Positions 47,953 to 58,293 of a stretch of 64,000 bases of DNA are shown here, one piece after another (positions within the stretch are counted from its first letter, which is position 1; each line of letters starts with the position of its first letter). Location of the stretch: the NCBI GenBank assembly GCA_000803105.1, contig JTDA01000012.1, positions 68,467-132,466 on the forward strand, given 5' to 3'. The notes under the pieces were generated by a model. The model was given only the letters and a program-made list of their open reading frames with translations. It was not told where the DNA came from and searched no databases. A program made the translations under genes and the position numbers. Source of the DNA: Coprobacter secundus (GTDB taxonomy: Bacteria > Bacteroidota > Bacteroidia > Bacteroidales > Coprobacteraceae).

Positions 47953-49344
47953 TTATTTTGCAACCATTTGGGCTATGACATCCATTACTCCTGCTGCTGT
48001 TTTTTCCGCCAATTCAGAAGTAGAAGCCTCAGCATAAACACGGATAATAGGTTCGGTATTCGATTTTCGCAAATGTACCCATCTATCAGGAAAATCGATT
48101 TTAACACCATCTATATCCGTCACATCATACTGTATATATTTTTCTTTTACAGCTGTCAATAAAGCATCAACATCAATATCTGAAGTCAATTGAACTTTTT
48201 GTTTCGCTATGCTATACGGAGGATATGAAGCGCGAAGTTCACTGACTTTTTTCCCTGATTTTGCCAAATAAGTAAGGAATAAGGCAATCCCTACAAGAGC
48301 ATCACGTCCATAATGACTCGCCGGATAGATAACTCCCCCATTTCCTTCTCCTCCGATAACAGCATTAGTTTCCTTCATTTTCGCCACTACATTCACTTCG
48401 CCAACAGCTGCTGCATTGTACTGCTGACCATAGGAACGGGTAATGTCTCGAAGAGCTCTCGAAGAACTTAAATTGGATACCGTATTCCCTGGAGTATGCT
48501 GGAGTATATAATCGGCTACCGCAACCAATGTATATTCTTCTCCAAACATATTCCCATTTTCACAAATCAAGGCTAAACGGTCAACATCTGGATCAACAAC
48601 AAAACCGACATCAGCTTTCCCTTCTTTCATTACGGAGGCTATCTCTGTCAAATTTTCGGGCAAAGGTTCCGGATTATGAGCAAAATGACCATTTGGCTCA
48701 CAATTTAATTTTTTTATTTCCTTTACTCCAAGAGCTTCTAAAAGTGCAGGAATAGCTATTCCTCCAACAGAATTTACACAATCAATAGCCACACTAAAAT
48801 TGGCAGCTTTTATGGCAGCAACATCCACTAAATCAAGGGCTAAAACACTTTCAATATGCTTTTGTGTATAAGAATGATTTTCAATCACCTTACCCAGCTG
48901 ATCTACTTCAGCAAAAGAAAAATCTTCATTTGCTGCAATCTGCAAAACTTCATTTCCCTCAACAGCATTTAAAAATTCTCCCTTTTCATTCAACAATTTC
49001 AAAGCATTCCACTGTTTGGGATTATGGCTGGCTGTCAAAATAATGCCTCCACAAGCATTTTCCATTGTCACAGCCAACTCCGTTGTCGGAGTTGTAGCCA
49101 AACCTATATCTACAACATCAAATCCCATGCCCATTAAAGTACCCGTAACAGTATGTTTTACCATTTCACCTGAAATACGAGCATCACGACCAACAACAAT
49201 CTTATTAGTTTTCACACTTGTTGTTTTACGAATAAAAGTGGCGTAAGCAGCTGTAAACTTTACTATATCGAGAGGATTTAATCCCTCTCCTGCCCGGCCT
49301 CCGATAGTTCCTCTAATTCCAGAAATAGATTTAATCAAAGACAT
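47953..49344 (-). CDS. glmM: Phosphoglucosamine mutase/phosphohexomutase
   Basis: The 463 residues match alpha-D-phosphohexomutases of the GlmM type. The phosphoserine loop is TASHNPKQWNALK (Ser106), the metal loop VDPDVDRLALICENG, the sugar-specificity loop GGEGNGGVIYPASHYGRDAL and the C-terminal phosphate-binding RKSNTEPIIRVYAEA. It converts glucosamine 6-phosphate to the 1-phosphate for UDP-GlcNAc and cell wall synthesis. Phosphomannomutase activity is an alternative. It is downstream of, and probably co-transcribed with, the DUF4827 and NrnA-type genes. Confidence 0.9.
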   Translation of the reverse strand: MSLIKSISGIRGTIGGRAGEGLNPLDIVKFTAAYATFIRKTTSVKTNKIVVGRDARISGEMVKHTVTGTLMGMGFDVVDIGLATTPTTELAVTMENACGGIILTASHNPKQWNALKLLNEKGEFLNAVEGNEVLQIAANEDFSFAEVDQLGKVIENHSYTQKHIESVLALDLVDVAAIKAANFSVAIDCVNSVGGIAIPALLEALGVKEIKKLNCEPNGHFAHNPEPLPENLTEIASVMKEGKADVGFVVDPDVDRLALICENGNMFGEEYTLVAVADYILQHTPGNTVSNLSSSRALRDITRSYGQQYNAAAVGEVNVVAKMKETNAVIGGEGNGGVIYPASHYGRDALVGIALFLTYLAKSGKKVSELRASYPPYSIAKQKVQLTSDIDVDALLTAVKEKYIQYDVTDIDGVKIDFPDRWVHLRKSNTEPIIRVYAEASTSELAEKTAAGVMDVIAQMVAK

Positions 49345-49388
49345 AGTAGTTTTAATTTAAGATTATAAATTGTGTGTGTTATTTATTC

Positions 49389-49931
49389 TTATTGTATACT
49401 TTCTCTATAGGTGATATCCCATAATATAGGTTGTACCGCTGTAGCTTCAGACTGGGTCCCTTGCTTTGAAGGAACAATCAACCGAACCTTGGAATTTACA
49501 CCTAAATATTTTAGAGGTTTTTCTACCCCGTATCCAAAATACAGATACGGAGAACTATATCCATAACGGAAATTCCCATTTATTGATGATAATGCTGACA
49601 TCGTAAGCAAATCTGTACGATCGGCAATAATCTGAATTTCTTCTCCTTCTTTTGCTTTATCATCCATATCTCCAGTAGCTACAACCTGCATATAAACACC
49701 TTCATCTAATTTATAAAAAGGGGCACTCGTATCATCCCACTTTCCTCCTGTAGTGATAAAGGATTTTCCATCGTCAGGGATATCAGCAATCTGATAACCA
49801 TCGAGAAATTTATTGATAGCATTCTCTTCTTGCTCTAATAATTCAGCATATGTTTTATTATCATCACAAGACAAAAATAAACCTATTGACAAAATAAAAA
49901 AGGTTATATAAGAAACAGATTTTATTTTCAT
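49389..49931 (-). CDS. DUF4827 lipoprotein
   Basis: The 180 residues begin with a lipoprotein signal ending at Cys22 (IGLFLSC). The chain resembles DUF4827 of Bacteroidales: YAELLEQEENAINKFLDGYQ, TGGKWDDTSAPFYKLDEGVY and FGYGVEKPLKYLGVNSKVRL. The layout recalls FKBP-type proline isomerases, but I see no active-site evidence. It sits between the NrnA-type phosphoesterase and glmM genes; in my recollection this neighbourhood recurs in Bacteroides. Function is unknown. Confidence 0.8.
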   Translation of the reverse strand: MKIKSVSYITFFILSIGLFLSCDDNKTYAELLEQEENAINKFLDGYQIADIPDDGKSFITTGGKWDDTSAPFYKLDEGVYMQVVATGDMDDKAKEGEEIQIIADRTDLLTMSALSSINGNFRYGYSSPYLYFGYGVEKPLKYLGVNSKVRLIVPSKQGTQSEATAVQPILWDITYRESIQ

Positions 49932-50098
49932 AAATCAAAGTATATATAATTTGAGGTCAAAAGTAATCATTTGCTATTTATAAAGTCAAATTTTAAAGCA
50001 ACAAAAATAAACGTTGTATTTATATTTTATGTTTTATTTTTAAAATAGGCAACATTATAACAAATCAAAATAAATTATCCGAATAATAATAGCCTACA

Positions 50099-51127
50099 CT
50101 ATTGTAAATATTGAACATACATTGGCAATAAATTCTTAAATCGCTCTATTATCTCCTCCATCGTACCATAAAATTCTCCTCCAGCAGCATTCATATGCCC
50201 ACCTCCATTAAAATATTCCGAAGCGACTTTATTTGCCGGAAAATTACCTTTTGACCGTAAAGAAACTTTTATATATTCTTTTTCTTCCCTGAAAAATGCA
50301 GAAAATACGACTCCTTCAATACTTAACGGAACGTTTACCAAACCTTCACTGTCTCCTTTTCTATAATGGTAACGATTGAGTTCTTCTCGTGTAAGGGTAA
50401 TCATTGCGGTTTTATATCCAGGAAAAATTTCAAGTTTCTCGCTGGTCGCATACCCATTAAGTCTTATTTTGTCAACAGAATTAGTATTAAAAACTTTAGT
50501 ATATATTTTATCTTTATCTATCCCTTTTCGCACAAGTTCCTCGATGATGAAATACATATCAGGCTTATTCGAATTATAAGTAAAATTTCCCGTATCTGTC
50601 ATCATTCCAGTATATATAGCTGCCGCACTCAAACAATCAAGTACATCAAACATTCCCATCCGGCAAATCAATCGGAAAACCAATTCACTTGTTGATGAAA
50701 TTTCAGGATGAGATATAATCACATCACAAAAGTTTTCAGGGTCAAGATGATGGTCTATCATAACTTTCTTAGCTTTCGCTTTTGCAATAAGCGGAGACAA
50801 GTCATCGCCTACTCGAGATAAAGCATTAAAATCAAGGCAGAATATCAATTCAGCTTTGTCTATCAATTCAGCTACAAATTCAGGATACTTACTAAAATTT
50901 AATATATCCTTGGCCCCTCCAAGAAAACAAAGATTGTCAGGCAACGCATCCGGAACAACCACTGTAACAGACTTGTCTAATGCATTCAAAAAATGATATA
51001 ATCCTAAAGACGAACCGACAGCATCTCCATCGGGTGAAACATGACATATCGTCACTACATTGTCATACTTATTTATCAACTTAGCTACCTGATCAATTTT
51101 ACTCTCAGATATGATTTTTTCCATCAT
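50099..51127 (-). CDS. nrnA: DHH phosphoesterase, NrnA-like oligoribonuclease/pAp phosphatase
   Basis: The 342 residues have the DHH domain (VTICHVSPDGDAVGSSLGLY, FCLDFNALSRVGD, MIDHHLDPENF) and the C-terminal DHHA1 domain ending YFNGGGHMNAAGGEF. These motifs bind two manganese ions. NrnA-type enzymes degrade two- to five-nucleotide RNAs and often dephosphorylate pAp. The start may be either of two adjacent ATG codons. A TATTTTTG box lies at 51151-51158 on the minus strand. It is divergent from dsbD. Confidence 0.92.
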   Translation of the reverse strand: MMEKIISESKIDQVAKLINKYDNVVTICHVSPDGDAVGSSLGLYHFLNALDKSVTVVVPDALPDNLCFLGGAKDILNFSKYPEFVAELIDKAELIFCLDFNALSRVGDDLSPLIAKAKAKKVMIDHHLDPENFCDVIISHPEISSTSELVFRLICRMGMFDVLDCLSAAAIYTGMMTDTGNFTYNSNKPDMYFIIEELVRKGIDKDKIYTKVFNTNSVDKIRLNGYATSEKLEIFPGYKTAMITLTREELNRYHYRKGDSEGLVNVPLSIEGVVFSAFFREEKEYIKVSLRSKGNFPANKVASEYFNGGGHMNAAGGEFYGTMEEIIERFKNLLPMYVQYLQ

Positions 51128-51322
51128 AAATTTTTACTTTTTTGAAATAGCAAAAATAGACAAAAAAAACGGAATTGAGAAATACATCACAGCCAGCATT
51201 GAATAATGGAATGAACATTTTTTTAATTCATATCGGTTAAATTAAAGTCTATGAAAACTTAATTATAATATTATCGGTTATCTTTGCATTGGATAAAAAG
51301 AATTACACTTTATTTTAAACAG

Positions 51323-53302
51323 ATGAAATCAAAATTATTTTTTTTAATCGTATTGTTATTATCTGTATTTTCTTTACAGGCACAAATTCTTGAACCAATA
51401 AAATGGAATACACAATTAAAAAATGAAGATAATAACAACAAAGAAATTATTTTTCATGCAAAAATAGAAAATGGTTGGCATTTATACGGTCTGAATATAC
51501 CTGAAGGTGGTCCGCGTTCCACCCGATTTGTTTTTGAAAAAATTCAGGGAGCCATTCTGTCCGGCAATATACATGCTTTAAATGAAGCAACAACTGAATA
51601 TAGTCCACTATTTGAACTAAAATTAAGCTGGTACAGCAAATCGGCCGACTTTTCTCAAAAAATTGAGATAACAGATTCTAAACAATTTTCAATTTCAGGA
51701 TATATAGAATATCAAGCTTGTAATGACTTGACATGTCTACCTCCTACAAAATATGAGTTTCAATTAGGAAATATAACAGAAATTGAAGAATCCAGCAATA
51801 CGACAAATACCGATAATGAGATGCAGATGAATGTCTTCACTCCTAAAATAAAAAATAAGCACACCGATTTCTGGGTTCCGGTTATCAACGAGATGAACAA
51901 TATAGGAGAAAACTCTGTCGGGACTCAAACTTCTTTGTGGTTTATTTTTATCAGTGGATTTATAGGAGGGCTGTTAGCCTTACTAACACCATGCGTGTGG
52001 CCCATGATACCCATGACCGTAAGCTTTTTTCTAAAAAAATCCCAAAATCGTAAGCGCTCTATCATAGATGCCCTTATTTATGGATTATCCATAATAATTA
52101 TTTATTTGATATTAGGACTTGCTGTAACCGCCATTTTCGGGGCGAGTGCATTAAATGATTTATCAACAAATGCAGTTTTCAATATATTATTTTTTGCCCT
52201 CTTAGTTTTATTTGCTGTGTCTTTTTTCGGAGCTTTCGACATTACATTACCTTCTTCCTGGACAACTAAACTCGATAATAAAGCAGAAACAACAACAGGA
52301 CTCATCAGTATCTTTTTTATGGCTTTTACTTTAGTGTTAGTATCCTTTTCTTGTACCGGACCTATAATAGGAACCTTATTGGTACAAGCTGCATCTTTAG
52401 GAGATACGACAGGGCCAGCCATGGGAATGTTTGGTTTTGCTTTAGCTTTATCAATCCCATTTAGCCTATTTGCAATATTCCCCTCTTGGATGAAACAAAT
52501 GCCTAAATCCGGAGGATGGCTCAATTCTGTAAAAGTAGTCCTTGGATTCTTAGAATTGGCCCTTGCTTTAAAATTCCTATCTGTTGCAGACTTAGCCTAT
52601 GGGTGGCACATTCTCGACCGAGAAGTATTTCTTGTTCTTTGGATTGTTATTTTTACATTCTTAGGGTTATATCTGTTGGGTAAAATTACCTTTTCTCATG
52701 ATTCAGAAATAAGACATATCTCGGTATTACGTCTGTTTTTGGCATTAATCTCGTTCAGCTTTTCACTATATATGGTTCCCGGATTGTGGGGGGCTCCACT
52801 AAAAGCTATCAGTGCTTTTACACCACCCCTTCACACACAAGATTTCTCTTTATTTGATGGAGAAGTTAAAGCCCAATTCACCGATTACGATGAAGGAATG
52901 GATTTTGCTGCTAAAGAGAAAAAACCAGTACTCATCGACTTTTCCGGTTATGGGTGTGTAAACTGCCGCAAAATGGAAGCTTCTGTGTGGACGGCTCCAC
53001 AAGTAAGGCAACTAATCGAAAACGATTATGTCCTAATTACACTAATGGTCGATGATAAAAGTTCTCTGCCAGAACCTATAGAAATTACCGAAAACGGGAA
53101 AAAAGTAACATTAAAAACTTATGGAGATAAATGGAGTTACTTACAACGTTACAAATTCGGTGCTAATGCTCAACCTTATTATGTCCTATTAGACAATAAA
53201 GGTTATCCTTTAGCTCCATCCTACTCATACAACGAAAATGTAAATAAATTTGTATCATTCTTAGAAACAGGATTAAAAAATTATAAGGAAAATAAAAAAT
53301 GA
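51323..53302 (+). CDS. dsbD: DsbD-type thiol:disulfide interchange protein
   Basis: I start at the ATG at 51323, where a signal peptide begins (MKSKLFFLIVLLLSVFSLQA), giving 659 residues. An N-terminal periplasmic domain (about 20-160) has a Cys pair in CNDLTC. About eight membrane segments follow, with the redox motifs TPCVWPMIPMTVSFF and SCTGPIIGTLL. The C-terminal thioredoxin domain (about 535-650) has the active site GCVNCRKM. The protein passes electrons from cytoplasmic thioredoxin to the periplasm. A TATCTTTG box lies at 51279-51286. It overlaps mazG by four bases. Confidence 0.93.
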   Translation: MKSKLFFLIVLLLSVFSLQAQILEPIKWNTQLKNEDNNNKEIIFHAKIENGWHLYGLNIPEGGPRSTRFVFEKIQGAILSGNIHALNEATTEYSPLFELKLSWYSKSADFSQKIEITDSKQFSISGYIEYQACNDLTCLPPTKYEFQLGNITEIEESSNTTNTDNEMQMNVFTPKIKNKHTDFWVPVINEMNNIGENSVGTQTSLWFIFISGFIGGLLALLTPCVWPMIPMTVSFFLKKSQNRKRSIIDALIYGLSIIIIYLILGLAVTAIFGASALNDLSTNAVFNILFFALLVLFAVSFFGAFDITLPSSWTTKLDNKAETTTGLISIFFMAFTLVLVSFSCTGPIIGTLLVQAASLGDTTGPAMGMFGFALALSIPFSLFAIFPSWMKQMPKSGGWLNSVKVVLGFLELALALKFLSVADLAYGWHILDREVFLVLWIVIFTFLGLYLLGKITFSHDSEIRHISVLRLFLALISFSFSLYMVPGLWGAPLKAISAFTPPLHTQDFSLFDGEVKAQFTDYDEGMDFAAKEKKPVLIDFSGYGCVNCRKMEASVWTAPQVRQLIENDYVLITLMVDDKSSLPEPIEITENGKKVTLKTYGDKWSYLQRYKFGANAQPYYVLLDNKGYPLAPSYSYNENVNKFVSFLETGLKNYKENKK

Positions 53303-54087
53303 ATCATAGCAAAGAGGAAAAAATGGAAGCCTTCGGTCGCTTTTTAGACATTCTGGACGAGTTGAGGGTAAAATGTCCCTGGGACCGAAAACAAACAAAT
53401 GATAGTCTACGTACAAATACAATAGAAGAAACTTTCGAATTATGTGATGCCATTATAAAAAACGATAACGAACTTATCAAAAAAGAATTGGGTGATGTAT
53501 TATTGCACATAGGCTTTTATGCTAAAATAGGTGAAGAAAAAAATATCTTTGACATTGCGGATGTATGTAATACTCTCTGTGATAAACTTATATATCGCCA
53601 TCCACACGTATTTGGGGAAGACTGCGTAAACGGTGCAACCCAAGTAGAACAAAATTGGGAACAATTGAAGTTAAAAGAAAAAGGTGGCAACAAAACTGTA
53701 CTCGAAGGTGTCCCTTCTGCACTGCCTGCAATGGTAAAAGCTCACCGCATCCAAGACAAAGTACGAAATGTAGGTTTTGATTGGGAAGAAAAAGAACAGG
53801 TATGGGATAAGGTATACGAAGAATTCGGAGAATTAAAAGAAGAAATCTCCCATATGGATACCGACAAAATGGAAGCAGAATTCGGAGATTTAATGTTCAG
53901 CATTATCAATGCCGCACGCTTATATAAAATAAATCCAGAGAATGCTTTGGAAAGAACTAACCAAAAATTTATCCGCCGATTCAACTATCTCGAAGAACAT
54001 ACTATAAAGCAAGGTCGTGACTTGAAATCCATGTCCCTTGCAGAAATGGATGAAATTTGGAATGAAGCAAAAAAGCACGGATTATAA
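53299..54087 (+). CDS. mazG: Nucleoside triphosphate pyrophosphohydrolase MazG
   Basis: The 262 residues contain two MazG domains, as in the housekeeping enzyme. The first has KCPWDRKQTNDSLRTNTIEE and a following EELYE-like helix (TFELCDAI, KKELGDVLLHIGFYA). The second has VWDKVYEEFGELKEEI and EFGDLMFSIINAARL, whose acidic residues bind magnesium. It hydrolyses NTPs to NMP and pyrophosphate and clears damaged nucleotides. It is translationally coupled to dsbD by an ATGA overlap. Confidence 0.96.
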   Translation: MNHSKEEKMEAFGRFLDILDELRVKCPWDRKQTNDSLRTNTIEETFELCDAIIKNDNELIKKELGDVLLHIGFYAKIGEEKNIFDIADVCNTLCDKLIYRHPHVFGEDCVNGATQVEQNWEQLKLKEKGGNKTVLEGVPSALPAMVKAHRIQDKVRNVGFDWEEKEQVWDKVYEEFGELKEEISHMDTDKMEAEFGDLMFSIINAARLYKINPENALERTNQKFIRRFNYLEEHTIKQGRDLKSMSLAEMDEIWNEAKKHGL

Positions 54088-54112
54088 TCGTCTTTTTTTA
54101 TTCCTGATTTAT

Positions 54113-54165
54113 AAAAAATATTATTATATTATCTTGATTAACAAAATAATATAATAATATTTTTT
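54113..54165. terminator. Bidirectional terminator with a 20-base perfect stem
   Basis: AAAAAATATTATTATATTAT and its exact complement flank a 13-base loop. The stem is nearly all A-T and supplies its own T-run on either strand. It lies between mazG and the STM3941-type gene and touches the stop codon of the latter. Confidence 0.75.
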
Positions 54166-54712
54166 ATCTAATCGCTTTCCGATAATATTTTTGTATAGAT
54201 TCATACAATTGTGCAAAAGTACAATCTAAAGCCCTAACAGAAATACATACGGGTGAACCATAATGATGTAATTTCAGCATCAGAGAACGCTTTTTTATTT
54301 TTGATGATTCTTGCATTATATACTGATTAGGATTTTTTACAACCAACACGACATACTGATAGTCTATATTTTCTAAATCATCCATCACTTTTATTTGTTC
54401 AACATCTCTCCACGTCACTGTACCAATATAATATCCGGTCGATAAATCTGTTATCCCTTCATCTGAAATTATTACGCCTATTCGCCCCTCTTTATGTATT
54501 CGATAAATAGCCCACAAAGTAAAAATAAACAGTAAAAAAGCGACAATCATTAGTAACCCTGTAAAATGGAACCATAATTGATGTGCTCTGAAAAGATAAC
54601 ATGACAGATAACCCAGAGCGATAACTACCACTAATGTCACTACTGATAAACCATATATACCGAAAATTTTACTTTTCTTCAATCGAAATGTAACAATGGA
54701 TGATTCTGCCAT
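54164..54712 (-). CDS. STM3941 family membrane protein
   Basis: The 182 residues have two membrane segments (about 17-37 and 48-68). A cytoplasmic domain follows, with GVIISDEGITDLSTGYYIGT, VTWRDVEQIKVMDDL and HHYGSPVCISVRALDC, the pattern of STM3941-type proteins, whose function is unknown. It starts 12 bases downstream of the PG0541 gene and is probably its operon partner. Confidence 0.78.
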   Translation of the reverse strand: MAESSIVTFRLKKSKIFGIYGLSVVTLVVVIALGYLSCYLFRAHQLWFHFTGLLMIVAFLLFIFTLWAIYRIHKEGRIGVIISDEGITDLSTGYYIGTVTWRDVEQIKVMDDLENIDYQYVVLVVKNPNQYIMQESSKIKKRSLMLKLHHYGSPVCISVRALDCTFAQLYESIQKYYRKAIR

Positions 54713-54723
54713 AAATAAAATCT

Positions 54724-55017
54724 TTAAATAGACTTCTCAATATTCCATACAAAAGCCCTTAATCCTAATGCTGGAGTCTGATTATCAAGTTTATGTAATA
54801 AATCTAACAATGTATCTACTTGCCGGTCTTCAACCATTGTAATAATGGCCGAATTCATACTGGGCCAAGCATGACTGCCATAGTGAGGCTCACCTTTTAC
54901 CGAACCTCTTCCTTGTATATTTTCCCAATACGAAAAACCTCGGCAATTATTGTGTTCTAGAATACCCATCACCATCTCAAAATGAGCCTGATCAAATGTT
55001 ATAAATATAGCTTTCAT
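54724..55017 (-). CDS. PG0541 family transporter-associated protein
   Basis: I start at the ATG at 55017 (97 residues); an upstream TTG at 55029 is weaker. The ferredoxin-like fold resembles PII signalling proteins: MKAIFITFDQAHFEMVMGIL, GFSYWENIQGRGSV, GSHAWPSMNSAIITMVEDRQ. This family typically follows an RND efflux system in Bacteroidota. Here a terminator at 55059-55094 separates it from the RND gene, so it may be expressed from read-through or its own promoter. Confidence 0.85.
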   Translation of the reverse strand: MKAIFITFDQAHFEMVMGILEHNNCRGFSYWENIQGRGSVKGEPHYGSHAWPSMNSAIITMVEDRQVDTLLDLLHKLDNQTPALGLRAFVWNIEKSI

Positions 55018-55058
55018 CTTATTATTCAAATTATATTGTGCTTCTACTTTTCATTTTC

Positions 55059-55094
55059 AAAAAGATATGCCGGGTAACCCCGGTATATCTTTTC
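55059..55094 (-). terminator. Intrinsic terminator after the RND permease
   Basis: On the minus strand AGATATACCGGG, GTTA and CCCGGCATATCT are followed by TTTTTG. It starts about 20 bases after the RND stop codon and should end most efflux operon transcripts there. Confidence 0.85.
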
Positions 55095-55112
55095 TTCTAT
55101 CTTTACACACGA

Positions 55113-58100
55113 TTACATTTTCTTTAAATCAGCTAAACGGGCAGCCAACTTCCGTCGTTTCCGTTTGATACCATTTCCCGCAAATATACAATATACAACT
55201 GGTACAATAATCAACGTAATCAACGTAGAAACCGAAAGCCCCCAAGCTACTGTAGTACCCATAGACCGCCACATTTCAGATCCCTCTCCAGTTCCTACAG
55301 CTAAAGGTATCATACCAAATACAGTAGTCAACGTTGTCATCAATACCGGACGAAGACGGGATTTACCAGCATGTATAACAGCATGTGTAACCGATAAGCC
55401 TCGCTCCCGATTCAATATGGTATAGTCGATAAGTACAATTCCATTTTTCACAACAATACCCACCAACATAATTACCCCCACAAATGCCATAACACTTAAT
55501 GGAGTACCAGTTAAAGCCAAACCGATAAATACACCTGTCAAAGCAAACGGCAGAGAGAACATAATGATAAATGGATCTGTCAATGATTCAAATTGAGATG
55601 CCAATATAATAAACACCAAAATAACAATTAAAGCCATCAACATAGACAAATCACTAAATATATCCTGTTGGTCTTCATAAGTTCCTCCTATACTCATTTC
55701 AATTCCTGCAGGGATATCCATTTTTTCTATTTCAGCTTTCACACCCGAAACTGCCTCACCTAATACACCATCAGCACTCAATACAGCTGATACAGTAACA
55801 ACTCTTTCCCGGTCTTTCCGCTCAATTGTAGGTGGAGACATCCGTTCTACGACCTTCCCGACATCACGTACACGAACGCCCTTTCCCTGAGAATTATATA
55901 TCATTATATTTTCTATATCAGCAATAGTTTGCCGATATTCAGGAGCATAACGTACTTTTATATCATATTCGTCTCCATCTTCACGATAATAAGAAGCCGT
56001 CGCCCCATTGATACGATTTCTTAAATATGATGATGCTGTCGTAATATTCAACCCATTTAACGCCAATTTTTCACGATCAAAATCAACTTGATATTCAGGT
56101 ACATAATCTTTACGGCTGATTGTCGTTGCAGCCACATCTTTAACATTCATCATCCGTTTGGCCAATTCTGCTGCAACCTTATCAGTCGTAGCAAAATCAT
56201 ACCCGTATACTTCAACATCAACAGCTGCCTGAGCTGCCATACCATGCTTACTGCCTCCGGCATTTACTTCAAACGTTTTTATTTCAGGATATTTAGACAA
56301 GTCCTCACGCATCATATCACAAATCATTGTTAACCCCCGTTCACGGTCACCGACACTTGACAATGAAATAGTAAACGAAACAATATGTGTTCCATTTTCC
56401 TGCATCGAACCAAATACATTATCTGTATCAGCTTGTCCAACCGTGAAATTCGAAACTTGAATTTCAGGATATTTTTTTCTGAATTCTTGGTCAATCCTCA
56501 AAGCTAAATCTCGGGTTATTTCGGTACGGGTGCCTACAGGAAGTTCCAAAGTTATACCAATACGGGCATTATCTTGCGTAGGAAAAAACTCTGTAGGAAT
56601 AAAACGTACCAACATCATACTTCCTGCAAATAATAATACTGCTCCGGCAACAACCGTTTTCCGGTGACTTACCGCCCAAGTGAGGAATTTATAATAACCA
56701 TTATCCAAAGCATTTAGTCCTTTTTCAATAGGACGGAAAAACAACATGAAAAGTTTTCCTTTTTTAGGGTCGAGACGTAGTAATTGAGAACATAACATCG
56801 GAGTCAAAGTCAGGGCACCTATTGTCGATATTATCATAATGATACTTACAATCCACCCTAACTGCCGGAACATAATTCCTGCCATACCGGTAATCATCGT
56901 CAAAGGTAGGAATACCGCCAACATTGTCAATGTCGATGCGATAACCGAAATTGCTACTTCATTTGTTCCATGTATAGCCGCCTGTTTCGGTGCACTTCCT
57001 CGCTCAATATGGTTAGTTACATTTTCCAACACTACAATAGCATCATCTACAACCATACCTATCGCAATACTCAATGAACTCAAAGAGATAATATTCAAAG
57101 TATTCCCAGATATCAATAAATAACAAAATGATGCTATCAAAGAAATAGGTATAGTAAGTATAATAATAAACGTCGCACGCCAACGACCTAAAAATACCAG
57201 TACAACCAACATTACGATAATGAAAGTCACTGCTACAGTCTCCACCAAACTGGCAATAGTATTTTCAATATTGGTAGAAGTATTCATAATAATACCCAGT
57301 TTTACATCTGATGGCAATGATTTTTGGATTTCCGGTAATTTAGCTAAAACCTCTTTCGATATATTCACAGAGTTAGCTCCCGACTGCTTTTGTATCACGA
57401 TCATTCCACCCTGTCCACCATTATTATAGGCCTCCTGAGCTCGTTCAGCTACAGTATCCTCAACCCTGGCAACATCATGCAAAAATATATTTTTACCATC
57501 GTAACTGCCAATTACCAAATCCTCCATCTGTCTGGCATCCGTGTATTCACCTTGTACACGTAACGTATATGTATTAGAACCTATATCAAACGTTCCGCCC
57601 GGTGTATTTCGATTTTCTTGGGCTATTGCGTTAGATATACCCTCTATTGTCAAACCGTAAGCCTCCAATTTATGAGGATCACAATACACTTGTATCTCTC
57701 GCTCTGGAGCTCCAGAAATAGACACAGCTCCTACACCGCTAATACGTTTCAATGGATTAGCAACTTTATCGTCCAAAATTTTATAAAGAGCCGGCATACT
57801 TTCTTTTGCTGTTACTGACAAAATAAGTATAGGAATATCTTCAGTACCAAATTTGAAAAGGATCGGATTTTCTACATTATCCGGCAACTCAGACTCTACA
57901 AGGTCCATCTTGTCTCGTACATCGTTTGTTGCCACATCAATATCTGTACCATACTCAAATTCAAGAGTAACAATGGATAAATTTTCTTTTGATTGTGAAG
58001 TAATATGTTTCAAATCACTTACTGTATTCAATGTATTTTCCATTACTTTGGTCACATTGGTCTCGATATCGGCCGCACTGGCTCCCGGATAAGCAGTCAT

Positions 58101-58241
58101 TACCATTATGGTATTGGTTTCTATCTCAGGCAAAAGGTCGATAGAGAGCTTACTTAATGAAAAAAGACCGAGAATAACAACTGCTACAAAACATAAAGCC
58201 GTAGTAATCGGTTTTTTTACAGCTGACGAATATAAACTCAT
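55113..58241 (-). CDS. RND efflux permease (AcrB/HAE1 family)
   Basis: The 1042 residues are full length for the family, with 12 predicted membrane segments in two halves and large periplasmic loops. Signature blocks are YPGASAADIETNVTKVMENT, the proton-relay Asp pair in SIAIGMVVDDAIVVLENVTN, PTEFFPTQDNARIGI and FVGVIMLVGIVVKNGIVLID. It exports drugs, bile acids or other amphiphiles using the proton gradient. It lies 52 bases after the adaptor gene in a TetR-TolC-MFP-RND operon. The substrate is unknown. Confidence 0.96.
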   Translation of the reverse strand: MSLYSSAVKKPITTALCFVAVVILGLFSLSKLSIDLLPEIETNTIMVMTAYPGASAADIETNVTKVMENTLNTVSDLKHITSQSKENLSIVTLEFEYGTDIDVATNDVRDKMDLVESELPDNVENPILFKFGTEDIPILILSVTAKESMPALYKILDDKVANPLKRISGVGAVSISGAPEREIQVYCDPHKLEAYGLTIEGISNAIAQENRNTPGGTFDIGSNTYTLRVQGEYTDARQMEDLVIGSYDGKNIFLHDVARVEDTVAERAQEAYNNGGQGGMIVIQKQSGANSVNISKEVLAKLPEIQKSLPSDVKLGIIMNTSTNIENTIASLVETVAVTFIIVMLVVLVFLGRWRATFIIILTIPISLIASFCYLLISGNTLNIISLSSLSIAIGMVVDDAIVVLENVTNHIERGSAPKQAAIHGTNEVAISVIASTLTMLAVFLPLTMITGMAGIMFRQLGWIVSIIMIISTIGALTLTPMLCSQLLRLDPKKGKLFMLFFRPIEKGLNALDNGYYKFLTWAVSHRKTVVAGAVLLFAGSMMLVRFIPTEFFPTQDNARIGITLELPVGTRTEITRDLALRIDQEFRKKYPEIQVSNFTVGQADTDNVFGSMQENGTHIVSFTISLSSVGDRERGLTMICDMMREDLSKYPEIKTFEVNAGGSKHGMAAQAAVDVEVYGYDFATTDKVAAELAKRMMNVKDVAATTISRKDYVPEYQVDFDREKLALNGLNITTASSYLRNRINGATASYYREDGDEYDIKVRYAPEYRQTIADIENIMIYNSQGKGVRVRDVGKVVERMSPPTIERKDRERVVTVSAVLSADGVLGEAVSGVKAEIEKMDIPAGIEMSIGGTYEDQQDIFSDLSMLMALIVILVFIILASQFESLTDPFIIMFSLPFALTGVFIGLALTGTPLSVMAFVGVIMLVGIVVKNGIVLIDYTILNRERGLSVTHAVIHAGKSRLRPVLMTTLTTVFGMIPLAVGTGEGSEMWRSMGTTVAWGLSVSTLITLIIVPVVYCIFAGNGIKRKRRKLAARLADLKKM

Positions 58242-58293
58242 AATATTATCTTTTTAGTGTTATTTGAGAATCAGACATTAACCGTTCTCTACC

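Noticed and set aside
51284..51322. Thirteen codons upstream of dsbD
   Set aside because: They overlap the -7 box and likely transcription start; the ATG at 51323 begins a good signal peptide.
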